DNA of 35,828 nt, taken from contig NZ_NEHO01000028.1 in the NCBI RefSeq assembly GCF_002113375.1, positions 1 to 35,828 of the forward strand. The letters are read 5' to 3'. Made by a program: the position numbers and the translations under genes. Source of the DNA: Pseudomonas sp. R37(2017) (lineage in GTDB: Bacteria; Pseudomonadota; Gammaproteobacteria; Pseudomonadales; Pseudomonadaceae). Under the pieces are notes generated by a model. That model ran no database searches. It had not been told where the DNA came from and saw nothing but the letters and a program-made list of their open reading frames with translations. Below, one piece after another: positions 1 to 9,518 of this stretch (the first letter of the stretch is position 1; every line of letters starts with the position of its first letter).

Positions 1-16
1 ACTCAGTACCCGAATT

Positions 17-133
17 TCTTGACGACCATAGAGCGTTGGAACCACCTGATCCCATCCCGAACTCAGAAGTGAAACGATGCATCGCCGATGGTAGTGTGGG
101 GTTTCCCCATGTGAGAGTAGGTCATCGTCAAGA
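17..133 (+). rRNA. rrf: 5S ribosomal RNA
   Basis: The stretch matches the conserved gammaproteobacterial 5S rRNA. It contains the loop-B/C core CCACCTGATCCCATCCCGAA and the 3' part GGTAGTGTGGGGTTTCCCCA. The closing helix I is visible: TCTTGACGA at the 5' end pairs with TCGTCAAGA at the 3' end. The length (about 117 nt) is normal. The preceding 16 bases are the 23S-5S spacer, so this is the end of an rRNA operon whose 16S and 23S genes lie to the left of the window. Ends are set by the terminal helix and may be off by 1-2 nt. Confidence 0.97.
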
Positions 134-142
134 TTGAATTCC

Positions 143-182
143 AAAACCCCTATCTGCGCACGCAGGTAGGGGTTTTGTTTTT
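143..182 (+). terminator. Rho-independent terminator of the rRNA operon
   Basis: AAAACCCCTATCTG pairs with CAGGTAGGGGTTTT (one G-U pair) around a six-base loop, followed by TTTTGTTTTT. It lies ten bases past the 5S rRNA end. It is the expected end of the rRNA transcript and insulates recC downstream. Confidence 0.93.
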
Positions 183-289
183 GGCCGCAGAAAAACTCAA
201 GCAGCAATACCGGACAGGTCCACGCTGTCACAGTCTCCCGACAATGCTAAGGTTCGCCCTTGGCCTTTGTACTTTCCAAGGAAGCCTTT

Positions 290-3200
290 ATGCCGGACGC
301 GACGTCCCTCAGTGCTGGTTTTATGGTGGTTCACGGCAACCGTCTGGACGAGTTGCGCAGCCTGGTGGTCAGCTGGATGCGGCGTTATCCGCTGGCTCCT
401 CTGGAGAATGAAATTGCGTTGGTGCAAAGCAATGGCATTGCCCAATGGCTGAAGCTGGCACTGGCGGAAGATTCTGAAGAAGACGACATGGGCGGTTGCG
501 GCATCGCCGCGGCCATCGATGTGCAGTTGCCCGGCAGCTTCATGTGGCAGCTCTATCGCATGGTCCTTGGTCGAGACGAAATCCCGGTCAAGTCCCTGCT
601 GGATAAAGCCCCGCTTACCTGGCGTCTGATGCGCCTGCTGCCGCAATTGATCAACCAGCCGCACTTCGAGCCGCTGCAGCGTTTCCTGACCCATGACAGC
701 GATCTGCGCAAGCGCTATCAATTGGCCGAGCGCCTGGCGGACTTGTTCGACCAGTACCAGGTGTACCGAGCTGACTGGCTTGAAGACTGGGCCGAAGGTC
801 GCCATCAAACAAGAAACGTCAGGGGCGAAGCCAAACCCCTGACTCCGGCCAATTGCTGGCAGGCAGAGTTGTGGCGCGCGCTCTTGCTGGATGTGGGAGA
901 AGAAGGCATGGCGCAAAGCCGTGCCGGTGTCCATCAGCGATTTGTCGAGCGCATCAATACCCTCGAAGCAGCCCCCAAGGGATTACCCTCAAGAGTGATC
1001 GTTTTCGGGATTTCTTCCTTGCCTGCCCAGGCCCTGGAAGCACTGGCTGGACTGGCACGATTCAGCCAGGTCCTGCTGTGCGTACACAACCCGTGTCGTC
1101 ACCATTGGGCAGACATCGTCGCCGATAAAGACCTGTTGCGGCATCAATACAAACGTCAGGCGCGCAAAAGCGGCATGCCGGTCGTGATCGATCCGCAAAC
1201 CCTGCACCAGCATGCTCACCCGCTGTTGGCCGCTTGGGGCAAGCAGGGCCGGGACTATATCAACCTGCTCGACAGTTATGACGATCCCAACAGCTATCGC
1301 TCGGCATTCCGCGACGGTCGCATCGACCTGTTCAGCGAAGGTCAGCCGTTGAATATGCTCAACCAGTTACAGGATGACATCCTCGAACTGCGTCCCCTCA
1401 ACGAGACTCGGGAACGTTGGCCGGCTATCGATTTGCAGAAGGACGAATCGATCCGTTTTCACATTGCCCATAGCCCCCAGCGAGAGGTCGAGATCCTCCA
1501 CGATCAACTGCTCGCGCGCTTCAGCGCCGAACCGCAATTGCGGCCGCGCGATATCATCGTGATGGTCCCGGACATCGACAGCTACGCCCCGCATATTCGT
1601 GCCGTGTTTGGTCAGCTCGATCGCCAGGATCCGCGCTTCATTCCCTTTACCCTGGCTGATCAGGGCCAGCGTGGTCGCGATCCACTGCTGATTGCGGTCG
1701 AGCACCTGCTCAGGCTGCCTGACAGTCGATTCCCTGTGAGTGAAATTCTCGACCTGCTGGACGTCCCTGCACTGCGAGCCCGCTTTGGTGTCGAGGAGCG
1801 TGACCTGCCGACGCTGCACCGCTGGATCGAAGGTGCCGGTATTCGCTGGGGCATGAATGCCGAGCAACGTGCCGGGCTCGGGCTTCCACATGAGCTTGAG
1901 CAAAACAGCTGGCGTTTCGGCTTGCGACGGATGTTGCTCGGTTATGCCGTTGGCAGCGCCGACGCATACGAAGGTATCGAGCCCTACGACGAAATCGGTG
2001 GTCTGGACGCTGCGCTCATTGGTCCGCTGGTCGCGTTGCTGGACGCGCTGGAAGTGGCTCACCAAGAACTCTCTCAGGCGGCATCGCCTGGGCAATGGGG
2101 CCTGCGCTTGCAGGCTTTGGTGCAGTTGTTCTTCCTTGCCGATAACGAACACGATGACTACTTGCTGGCCCAGCTCGAAGAGCTGCGCGAGACCTGGCTC
2201 GAGACCTGCGAATCCGTTGGGTTGCAGGATGAGTTGCCGCTGACCGTTGTCCGTGAAGCCTGGCTCGCAGGTCTGGATCAAGGCCGTTTGTCCCAACGTT
2301 TCCTGGCCGGTGCGGTCAACTTCTGCACCTTGATGCCCATGCGCGCTATCCCCTTCAAACTGGTCTGCCTGCTGGGCATGAATGACGGCGATTATCCGCG
2401 TGCGCAGCCGCCGCTGGATTTCGATCTGATGGGCAGCGATTACCGTCCGGGAGACCGTTCCCGGCGTGAAGATGACCGCTACCTGCTGCTGGAAGCCTTG
2501 TTATCGGCACGGGACCAGCTCTACATCAGTTGGGTGGGCCGCAGCATCCGCGATAACAGCGAGAGACCGGCTTCGGTGCTGATCGGCCAGTTACGCGACC
2601 ATTTGGCCAGCGGTTGGCGATTGTCGCAAAGCGATAACGACCTGCTTGAAGCCATGACCCGGGAACACCCGTTGCAACCCTTCAGTGCCCGCTACTTTCA
2701 CGAAGGCGATGAGTCCTTCAGCTACGCCACCGAATGGCAAGTCCTGCATCAGGCGGCAGAACAACAGGCAAGCGCCGAAGTGCTCGAGGCTCACGTTCAG
2801 GACGAACCACTGAGTCTCGGTCAACTGCAGGATTTCCTGCGCAATCCGGTGCGGCATTTTTTCAGCCAGCGACTGAAGGTTTTCTTCGAGGCGGCTGAAG
2901 TACCGTTGGCCGATGAAGAGCCTTTTGTCCTGGATGCATTACAGCGCTATAGCCTCAGCGACCGATTGCTCGAAGCGGCGCTGGCGGAGCCGGGAAATTC
3001 CGCACAGGCACTGGAGGATCAGGCGAAACGTTTGCAGAACAGCGGGCTGCTGCCCATGGCCGGATTCGGTGAATGCCTGCAACGTGAATTGATCGAGCCA
3101 TTGCCTGATTTGTTGCAGCGTCACCAACAGCTCCTGGCTTTGTGGCCAACTCCGCTCAGCAGCGCCTTGCCCGTGAGTCTTGAACTGCAAGGCTTGTACA

Positions 3201-3739
3201 TTGAAGGCTGGCTCAGCGGCCTGCATCAGCGCGCCGATGGTGGATTGCTGTCTGTCACCACGATCCCCAACAGCATCGGCTCGATCAAGTCGCGCAAATG
3301 GCATCGACTGACACGTCCTTGGCTCACCCATCTGGTGGCTTGTGCCAGTGGCATGGCGTTGACCACCGCACTGGTGGCCAGCGACGACAGTCTGTTGCTC
3401 GGACCGATGGACACGTCCACAGCGCAGAAAATTCTTGGCGACCTGTTGATGGCCTGGCAGTCGGGTATGCGCCAGCCACTGCCGGTCGCCGTCAAGACAG
3501 CCTTCGCGTGGCTGGGACAAACCGACCCGGTCAAGGCCGAGGCCGCTGCGCGCAAGGCCTATGAAGGTGATGGGCAGACATCAGACGGAGAGCGTCGCGA
3601 AAGCCCGGCACTGGCTCGTCAATTTGCCGATTACGATGCCTTGACTGCCGATGAGACGTTCCCCGATTGGTGTGATGCGCTCTATCGCCCGCTTCTTGAG
3701 GCGCCCTGGCGTTCATTGTCCAGCGAGGAGTCGCGTTGA
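290..3739 (+). CDS. recC: RecBCD enzyme subunit RecC
   Basis: RecC is the subunit of the RecBCD helicase-nuclease that holds the two DNA strands apart and reads Chi sites during double-strand-break repair. The 1149-residue product is close to the size of E. coli RecC (about 1120). The N-terminus has the family signature VVHGNRLDELRSLVV followed by ENEIALVQSNGIAQWLK. Further on are QREVEILHDQLL, MPMRAIPFKLVCLLGMNDGDYPR and RREDDRYLLLEALLSARDQLYISW, which belong to the inactive helicase-like fold typical of RecC; there is no intact Walker A motif. The ATG at 290 is chosen because AAGGAAG stands five bases upstream and MPDA is a typical RecC start. An upstream TTG at 260 would add ten unlikely residues. 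The stop codon overlaps the recB start by one base, so translation is probably coupled. Confidence 0.96.
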   Translation: MPDATSLSAGFMVVHGNRLDELRSLVVSWMRRYPLAPLENEIALVQSNGIAQWLKLALAEDSEEDDMGGCGIAAAIDVQLPGSFMWQLYRMVLGRDEIPVKSLLDKAPLTWRLMRLLPQLINQPHFEPLQRFLTHDSDLRKRYQLAERLADLFDQYQVYRADWLEDWAEGRHQTRNVRGEAKPLTPANCWQAELWRALLLDVGEEGMAQSRAGVHQRFVERINTLEAAPKGLPSRVIVFGISSLPAQALEALAGLARFSQVLLCVHNPCRHHWADIVADKDLLRHQYKRQARKSGMPVVIDPQTLHQHAHPLLAAWGKQGRDYINLLDSYDDPNSYRSAFRDGRIDLFSEGQPLNMLNQLQDDILELRPLNETRERWPAIDLQKDESIRFHIAHSPQREVEILHDQLLARFSAEPQLRPRDIIVMVPDIDSYAPHIRAVFGQLDRQDPRFIPFTLADQGQRGRDPLLIAVEHLLRLPDSRFPVSEILDLLDVPALRARFGVEERDLPTLHRWIEGAGIRWGMNAEQRAGLGLPHELEQNSWRFGLRRMLLGYAVGSADAYEGIEPYDEIGGLDAALIGPLVALLDALEVAHQELSQAASPGQWGLRLQALVQLFFLADNEHDDYLLAQLEELRETWLETCESVGLQDELPLTVVREAWLAGLDQGRLSQRFLAGAVNFCTLMPMRAIPFKLVCLLGMNDGDYPRAQPPLDFDLMGSDYRPGDRSRREDDRYLLLEALLSARDQLYISWVGRSIRDNSERPASVLIGQLRDHLASGWRLSQSDNDLLEAMTREHPLQPFSARYFHEGDESFSYATEWQVLHQAAEQQASAEVLEAHVQDEPLSLGQLQDFLRNPVRHFFSQRLKVFFEAAEVPLADEEPFVLDALQRYSLSDRLLEAALAEPGNSAQALEDQAKRLQNSGLLPMAGFGECLQRELIEPLPDLLQRHQQLLALWPTPLSSALPVSLELQGLYIEGWLSGLHQRADGGLLSVTTIPNSIGSIKSRKWHRLTRPWLTHLVACASGMALTTALVASDDSLLLGPMDTSTAQKILGDLLMAWQSGMRQPLPVAVKTAFAWLGQTDPVKAEAAARKAYEGDGQTSDGERRESPALARQFADYDALTADETFPDWCDALYRPLLEAPWRSLSSEESR

Positions 3740-6700
3740 TGAGCACGAAGACACCACTGGCCCTGGCATTCCCGCTGCACGGCAGCCAGTTGATCGAAGC
3801 GAGCGCCGGGACCGGCAAGACCTTCACCATTTCTGCTTTGTACCTGCGTCTGGTGCTTGGCAATGGCGGGGAGGACAGTGGCTTCGGACGTGAGCTGTTG
3901 CCGCCGCAAATCCTCGTCGTGACCTTCACCGATGCCGCCACCAAAGAGTTGCGCGAACGCATTCGCACGCGGCTCGCCGAGGCCGCACGATATTTCCGTG
4001 ATGAAACACCGGCCCCCGACAGCCTGATCGCCGAGTTGCGTGACCAGTATTTGCCAGAGCAATGGCCGGGGTGTGCAAACCGCCTGGATATCGCCGCCCA
4101 GTGGATGGACGAGGCGGCGGTGTCGACCATCCACAGTTGGTGCCAGCGCATGTTGCGCGAGCACGCATTCGACAGCGGCAGCCTGTTTACCCAGACCCTG
4201 GAAACCGACCACAGCGAGTTGCTGGGGGAGGTCTTGCGTGATTACTGGCGGCTGTTCTGCTACCCGATGCAAGGTGACGCCTTGAATTGGGTGCGTAGCA
4301 ATTGGGGTGGGCCGGCGGCGCTGTTGCCGCGAATTCGTGCACTGTTTTCCAGCGAGCGGGATGCGCTTGAAGGGAAAGAACCCGCCGAGGTGATTTCGCA
4401 ATGCTTGCAAGAGCGACGGGCTGCCCTGATCGAACTCAAGAAGCCCTGGCTGCAGTGGGCGGACGAGTTGCTTGGCATTTGTCATCAGGGCGTTGCCAGC
4501 AAGAGTGTCGACGGCCGCAAGATGCAGGCTCGCTATTTCGAGCCCTGGTTCGAAAAGATCAAAGTCTGGGCCGAAGACGAATCCCTTGAGCAACTGGATA
4601 TCGGCACCGGTTTCACGCGGCTGACCCCGGATGGCATGGCCGAAGCCTGGAAGGGCGAAGCGCCTCGACATCCGGGGCTCGATGCGATGGCCGGCCTCAA
4701 GGCTTGTCTCGATGGGTTGCCGACGCCTGATGCGGCCGTACTGCAACATGCTGCCCGCTGGGTCGGGGCTCGGTTCGAGGAAGAGAAGCGCCGTCGTGCG
4801 GAAATGGGCTTCGACGACATGTTGCTGCGCCTTGATGCGGCCTTGCAGTCCGATGGCGGCGAGCGACTGGCCACCCTGATTCGTGAACAGTTTCCGGTCG
4901 CCTTGATCGATGAATTCCAGGACACCGACCCGGTGCAGTACCGGATCTTCGAGAGCATCTACCGGATCGAACAGAACAGCCCCGATTGCGGCCTGTTCCT
5001 GATCGGCGACCCGAAGCAAGCGATCTACGCTTTTCGCGGCGCGGACATCCATACCTACCTGCGCGCCCGTCAGGCCACCGCCGGCCGGCTGCACACCCTG
5101 GGCACCAACTTCCGTTCAAGCCACGGCATGGTCAACGCGGTGAACCATGTGTTCGAGCGTGCCGAAACCCGGGAGTCCGGACGTGGCGCCTTCCTCTTTC
5201 GGGAGAAGGATGGCGACAACCCGGTTCCGTTCACGCCGGTTGCCTCACAGGGCCGCAAAGAAGTCTTGCGCATCAGTGATCAGGCCGTCCCGGCCTTGAA
5301 CATCTGGCACTTGTCGGCCGAGCAACCGTTGTCCGGCGCGGTGTACCGGCAACAACTGGCAGCGGCCTGTGCCAGTGAAATCACGGCATTGCTCAATGGC
5401 GGCCAGCAGGGGCAAGCCGGGTTCGCCCAGGACGGCAAAGCCTTCAGGGGCCTGCTACCGGCGGACATCGCCATCCTGGTGCGTGATGGCAAGGAAGCGC
5501 AGGCGGTTCGTGCGCAATTGGCCGCCCGTGGCGTGCGCAGCGTTTACCTGTCAGACAAGGACTCGGTGTTCGCCGCGCAAGAGGCGCATGACGTACTGAC
5601 CTGGCTCAAGGCCTGCGCCGAGCCGGATGTCGAGCGTCCGCTGCGGGCCGCGTTGGCCAGCATCACGTTGAACCTTTCGTTGATGGAGCTGGAGCGGCTG
5701 AATCAGGACGAATTGGCCTGGGAGTCCCGGGTCATGCAGTTCCGTGGCTATCGCGAAGTCTGGCGCAAGCAGGGCGTACTACCGATGCTGCGGCGCTTGC
5801 TGCACGACTTCCGCCTGCCCCAGGCGCTGATCGCCCGCAGTGACGGCGAGCGCGTTTTGACCAACCTCCTGCACCTTTTTGAGCTGCTGCAGCAAGCCGC
5901 CGCGGAACTCGATGGCGAGCAAGCGCTGATCCGGCACTTGTCCGAGCATCTGGCGTTGTCCGGGCAGGCTGGCGAAGAGCAGATCCTGCGCCTGGAAAGT
6001 GACGAGCAATTGGTCAAGGTCGTGACCATCCACAAATCCAAAGGTCTTGAATACCCATTGGTGTTCCTGCCGTTCATCTGTTCGGCGAAACCGGTGGATG
6101 GCAGCCGCCTGCCGTTGCACTACCACGATGAATCGGGCCATGCCCAGGTCACGTTGAAGCCGACGGCAGAGTTGATTGCCCTCGCCGACGACGAGCGTCT
6201 GGCCGAGGATCTGCGCTTGCTCTATGTCGCCCTGACTCGGGCGCAACATGCCTGCTGGCTGGGGGTGGCTGATCTCAAGCGTGGCAACAACAATGGCTCG
6301 GTGCTGCATCTGTCGGCATTGGGTTACTTGTTGGGCGGTGGCGCTCCATTGGCTGATTCATCGGCGCTGCAGCTTTGGTTGCGGGACCTGCAACAGGACT
6401 GCCCGGCACTGGCGTATGCGCAGATGCCTGAAGCGACAACGGAGCATTACCAACCGCCGCAAAACGATGCGGCGCTTCTGGTTCCGCTGATCCCGAAGCG
6501 CAAGGCCAGCGAAAACTGGTGGATCGCGTCCTATAGCGCGTTGCGTATTGGCGACACCCTGAGTGTCGGCACGGACGAGGCGCCGGAGAGTCCGCAGGCG
6601 CAAAAACTGTTCGATGACGAACGCCTCGACCCGCAGGCGCCCAGGGAAGTGGTTGCCGGTGGCGGTGATATCCATCGCTTCCCGCGCGGCCCCAACCCCG

Positions 6701-7428
6701 GCACTTTCCTTCATGGTTTGCTCGAATGGGCGGGAGACGAGGCCTTCGTTGCGACGCCGCAAGTCGTGACGGATGCGATTGCCCGTCGGTGCAATCGTCG
6801 AGGCTGGGAGGGCTGGATCACTACCTTGAGTGACTGGCTGCAGCATCTGCTCACGATGCCGTTGCATCTCGGTGCCGGTCAGGCGCCGGTGATATTCGCC
6901 CAGTTGACGCAGTACCAGGTCGAGATGGAGTTCTGGTTCGCCAGCCACAAGGTCGATGTGCTCAAGCTCGATGCGCTGGTGTGCCAATACACCCATAACG
7001 GCGTGGCCCGGGTGGCCGCGGAACCCGTGTTGCTCAACGGCATGTTCAAGGGCTTCATCGACCTGACGTTCGAACATGACGGCCGCTATTACGTTGCCGA
7101 CTACAAGTCCAACTGGCTCGGCGCCGATGATGCGGCCTATACCGCGCAGGCCATGGAGCAGGCGATTCTCGACAACCGTTATGACCTGCAATACGTGTTG
7201 TACCTGTTGGCCCTGCACCGCCAGCTCAAGGCACGACTCGCCGATTACGACTACGACCGGCATGTCGGCGGTGCGTTGTACCTGTTTTTGCGGGGCACGC
7301 GAGCGGCCAGCCAGGGGGTGTTTTTCGCCCGCCCACCAAGGGAGCTGATCGAACGCCTGGACCGATTGTTCCAGGGCAAGCCAGAACCCAAGGCCGAACC
7401 CGCCTGGGAACAGGGAGTACTGTTATGA
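3739..7428 (+). CDS. recB: RecBCD enzyme subunit RecB (3'-5' helicase and nuclease)
   Basis: RecB is the slow 3'-5' SF1A helicase and sole nuclease of RecBCD. The product has 1229 residues (E. coli about 1180). Seen in order: Walker A ASAGTGKT at residues 21-28; motif Ia VTFTDAATKELRERI; the DExx-box LIDEFQDTDP; motif III GDPKQAIYAFRGAD; motif V VVTIHKSKGLEYPLVFLP; motif VI LLYVALTRAQ. The C-terminal nuclease domain shows GTFLHGLLEW, GFIDLTF (Asp1108) and ADYKSNWLG (Asp1121, Lys1123), the metal-binding and catalytic residues of the RecB nuclease family, so it should be active. The ATG overlaps the recC TGA by one base and has GGAG upstream at 3727-3730. The gene overlaps recD by four bases. 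Unlike in E. coli, no protease gene (ptrA) lies between recC and recB. Confidence 0.97.
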   Translation: MSTKTPLALAFPLHGSQLIEASAGTGKTFTISALYLRLVLGNGGEDSGFGRELLPPQILVVTFTDAATKELRERIRTRLAEAARYFRDETPAPDSLIAELRDQYLPEQWPGCANRLDIAAQWMDEAAVSTIHSWCQRMLREHAFDSGSLFTQTLETDHSELLGEVLRDYWRLFCYPMQGDALNWVRSNWGGPAALLPRIRALFSSERDALEGKEPAEVISQCLQERRAALIELKKPWLQWADELLGICHQGVASKSVDGRKMQARYFEPWFEKIKVWAEDESLEQLDIGTGFTRLTPDGMAEAWKGEAPRHPGLDAMAGLKACLDGLPTPDAAVLQHAARWVGARFEEEKRRRAEMGFDDMLLRLDAALQSDGGERLATLIREQFPVALIDEFQDTDPVQYRIFESIYRIEQNSPDCGLFLIGDPKQAIYAFRGADIHTYLRARQATAGRLHTLGTNFRSSHGMVNAVNHVFERAETRESGRGAFLFREKDGDNPVPFTPVASQGRKEVLRISDQAVPALNIWHLSAEQPLSGAVYRQQLAAACASEITALLNGGQQGQAGFAQDGKAFRGLLPADIAILVRDGKEAQAVRAQLAARGVRSVYLSDKDSVFAAQEAHDVLTWLKACAEPDVERPLRAALASITLNLSLMELERLNQDELAWESRVMQFRGYREVWRKQGVLPMLRRLLHDFRLPQALIARSDGERVLTNLLHLFELLQQAAAELDGEQALIRHLSEHLALSGQAGEEQILRLESDEQLVKVVTIHKSKGLEYPLVFLPFICSAKPVDGSRLPLHYHDESGHAQVTLKPTAELIALADDERLAEDLRLLYVALTRAQHACWLGVADLKRGNNNGSVLHLSALGYLLGGGAPLADSSALQLWLRDLQQDCPALAYAQMPEATTEHYQPPQNDAALLVPLIPKRKASENWWIASYSALRIGDTLSVGTDEAPESPQAQKLFDDERLDPQAPREVVAGGGDIHRFPRGPNPGTFLHGLLEWAGDEAFVATPQVVTDAIARRCNRRGWEGWITTLSDWLQHLLTMPLHLGAGQAPVIFAQLTQYQVEMEFWFASHKVDVLKLDALVCQYTHNGVARVAAEPVLLNGMFKGFIDLTFEHDGRYYVADYKSNWLGADDAAYTAQAMEQAILDNRYDLQYVLYLLALHRQLKARLADYDYDRHVGGALYLFLRGTRAASQGVFFARPPRELIERLDRLFQGKPEPKAEPAWEQGVLL

Positions 7429-9518
7429 GTCGCACATTCGCCGATTTGTTGCCCACATCGCTGGCCGCCGAAAGCCTGAGCGATCTGGCCCCGTTGAGTC
7501 GTGCCGACGACTTGCTGTTGTTGCTCACGCGCTGGGTCGAGCGCGGCTGGTTGCGCGCGCTGGACAAAGCCTTCGTCGCGTTCCTGCATGAGCTGGCTCC
7601 AGAGGATGATCCGCTGGTGTTGCTGGCAGCCGCGTTGACCAGCCACCAGTTGGGCCACGGGCATGTCTGCCTTGATCTGTTCGAGACGCTGAAAGAACCG
7701 GACTTCGCTCTGTCGTTGCCACCCGAAGGTGACGTGCAGGGCGGTGCAATGCTGTTGCCATCGCAATTGCTCGGATCGCTGGACGGCGCTCATTGGTGCA
7801 AGGTGCTGGCCGCCAGCAACCTGGTTGCACTGGCCGCTGACAGTCGGGACAACGTCCGCGATCGGCCTTTGGTGTTATCGGGAAAACGCCTGTACTTGCG
7901 CCGCTATTGGGCCTACGAGCGACGGATCGACCACTCATTGCGCGAGCGTCTGACGGAGCAAGAGTCCACACCGAACGACTTGTTCGAGCGCCTCACCGGT
8001 TTGTTTGGTCCTGCCCGCCCCGGTGAAGTGATCGACTGGCAGAAGCTCGCCTGTGCCCTGGCGAGCCGCAGTGCCTTCAGCATCGTCACGGGGGGGCCGG
8101 GAACCGGCAAGACCACCACCGTCGTGCGTCTGCTGGCGTTGCTCCAGGCGCCAGCGGTCGAGGCCGGCATGCCCCTGCGCATTCGTCTCGCTGCGCCTAC
8201 CGGCAAGGCCGCGGCGCGCTTGACAGAGTCCATCAGCCAGCAAGTCCGCACCTTGAAGGTCAGCGAAGACATACGCGAGAAGATCCCGTCCGACGTCACC
8301 ACCGTTCACCGCCTGCTCGGCAGTCGGCCCGGGACTCGTCATTTCCGCCACCACGCGGGCAATCGCCTGCCGCTGGATGTGCTGGTGGTGGACGAAGCCT
8401 CGATGATCGACCTGGAAATGATGGCCAATCTGCTCGACGCTTTGCCCGCCCATGCGCGCCTCGTGCTGTTGGGTGACAAGGATCAATTGGCTTCGGTAGA
8501 AGCCGGTGCGGTATTGGGGGATCTGTGTCGCGACGCGGAGGCTGGCTGGTACAGCCCGCAGACACGCCAGTGGCTGGAAGTCGTCAGTGGCGAAAACCTG
8601 CAGGCCAGTGGGTTACAGGAGGACACGCAGGGTACTCATCCATTGGCCCAGCAGGTGGTGATGCTGCGCCATTCCCGGCGATTCGGTGAAGGCAGTGGCA
8701 TTGGTCAACTGGCTCGTTGGGTCAACCAGCAGCAACCCGAAGAAGCACGCAAGTTGTTGTCTGCGCGAAGCCATGACGATGTGCATTGCTTGCCCCTCAA
8801 GGGCGAGCAGGATCGTGCCCTGGAACGCCTGCTTCTCGATGGCCATGGTGAGGGCCCGCAAGGTTATCGACATTACCTGAGCGTGCTGCGCAATCAGCGG
8901 CCGTCCCTGGACAGCGCGCTGGACGATTCGCGCTGGACGGATTGGGCTCGAGAAGTATTGCAGGCTTTCGACGCGTTCCAGTTGCTGTGTGCCGTGCGCA
9001 AAGGGCCTTGGGGTGTGGAGGGCTTGAACCTGCGAGTGACGGAGGCATTGCTGAGGGCACGCCTGATCGACAGCGACCAGCAGTGGTACGAAGGTCGCCC
9101 TGTCCTGATGACCCGCAACGATTACGGGCTGGGTTTGATGAACGGCGATATCGGCATTGCCCTCAAGCTTCCAGAGCAAGAAGGGCTTGAGACTGGAAAG
9201 CAGGTGCTGCGAGTGGCGTTCCCACGTAATGATGGCCAGGGTGGCGTGCGATTTGTCCTGCCGAGCCGTCTGAATGACGTCGAAACCGTTTACGCCATGA
9301 CCGTGCATAAATCCCAGGGTTCGGAGTTTGCGCATACCGCGTTGATTCTTCCTGATGCCTTGAACCCGGTCCTCACCAAGGAACTGATCTACACCGGCAT
9401 TACCCGGGCCAAGGACTGGTTCACCTTGATCGAGTCGCGTGCGGGCGTGTTTGAAGAGGCGGTGAAACGCCGGGTCAAGCGCTTGAGCGGGTTGATGCTG
9501 GACCTTGGTACCGACTAA
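7425..9518 (+). CDS. recD: RecBCD enzyme subunit RecD (5'-3' helicase)
   Basis: RecD is the fast 5'-3' SF1B helicase of RecBCD, required for nuclease activity and for Chi control. The 697-residue product has an N-terminal RecD-specific region (about 1-200). Walker A GGPGTGKTTT follows at 223-232, then LAAPTGKAAARL (motif Ia), the DExx-box VVDEASMIDL, LLGDKDQLASVEAGAVLGDL (motif III), YAMTVHKSQGSEF (motif V) and IYTGITRAKD (motif VI). This matches proteobacterial RecD rather than the longer stand-alone RecD2. The start ATG overlaps the recB stop in an ATGA arrangement. The 3' end overlaps the end of the convergent LysR gene by four bases, so there is no room for a separate terminator between them. 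Confidence 0.96.
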   Translation: MSRTFADLLPTSLAAESLSDLAPLSRADDLLLLLTRWVERGWLRALDKAFVAFLHELAPEDDPLVLLAAALTSHQLGHGHVCLDLFETLKEPDFALSLPPEGDVQGGAMLLPSQLLGSLDGAHWCKVLAASNLVALAADSRDNVRDRPLVLSGKRLYLRRYWAYERRIDHSLRERLTEQESTPNDLFERLTGLFGPARPGEVIDWQKLACALASRSAFSIVTGGPGTGKTTTVVRLLALLQAPAVEAGMPLRIRLAAPTGKAAARLTESISQQVRTLKVSEDIREKIPSDVTTVHRLLGSRPGTRHFRHHAGNRLPLDVLVVDEASMIDLEMMANLLDALPAHARLVLLGDKDQLASVEAGAVLGDLCRDAEAGWYSPQTRQWLEVVSGENLQASGLQEDTQGTHPLAQQVVMLRHSRRFGEGSGIGQLARWVNQQQPEEARKLLSARSHDDVHCLPLKGEQDRALERLLLDGHGEGPQGYRHYLSVLRNQRPSLDSALDDSRWTDWAREVLQAFDAFQLLCAVRKGPWGVEGLNLRVTEALLRARLIDSDQQWYEGRPVLMTRNDYGLGLMNGDIGIALKLPEQEGLETGKQVLRVAFPRNDGQGGVRFVLPSRLNDVETVYAMTVHKSQGSEFAHTALILPDALNPVLTKELIYTGITRAKDWFTLIESRAGVFEEAVKRRVKRLSGLMLDLGTD

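Noticed and set aside
260..289. Upstream TTG start for recC
   Set aside because: It has no ribosome site, and the ATG at 290 has AAGGAAG at proper distance and starts with the conserved sequence.
3682..5094. Long open frame of 470 codons on the minus strand inside recC/recB
   Set aside because: It is antisense to strongly conserved RecB helicase motifs; its peptide is arginine/glutamine-rich with no family motif. It is a high-GC shadow frame.
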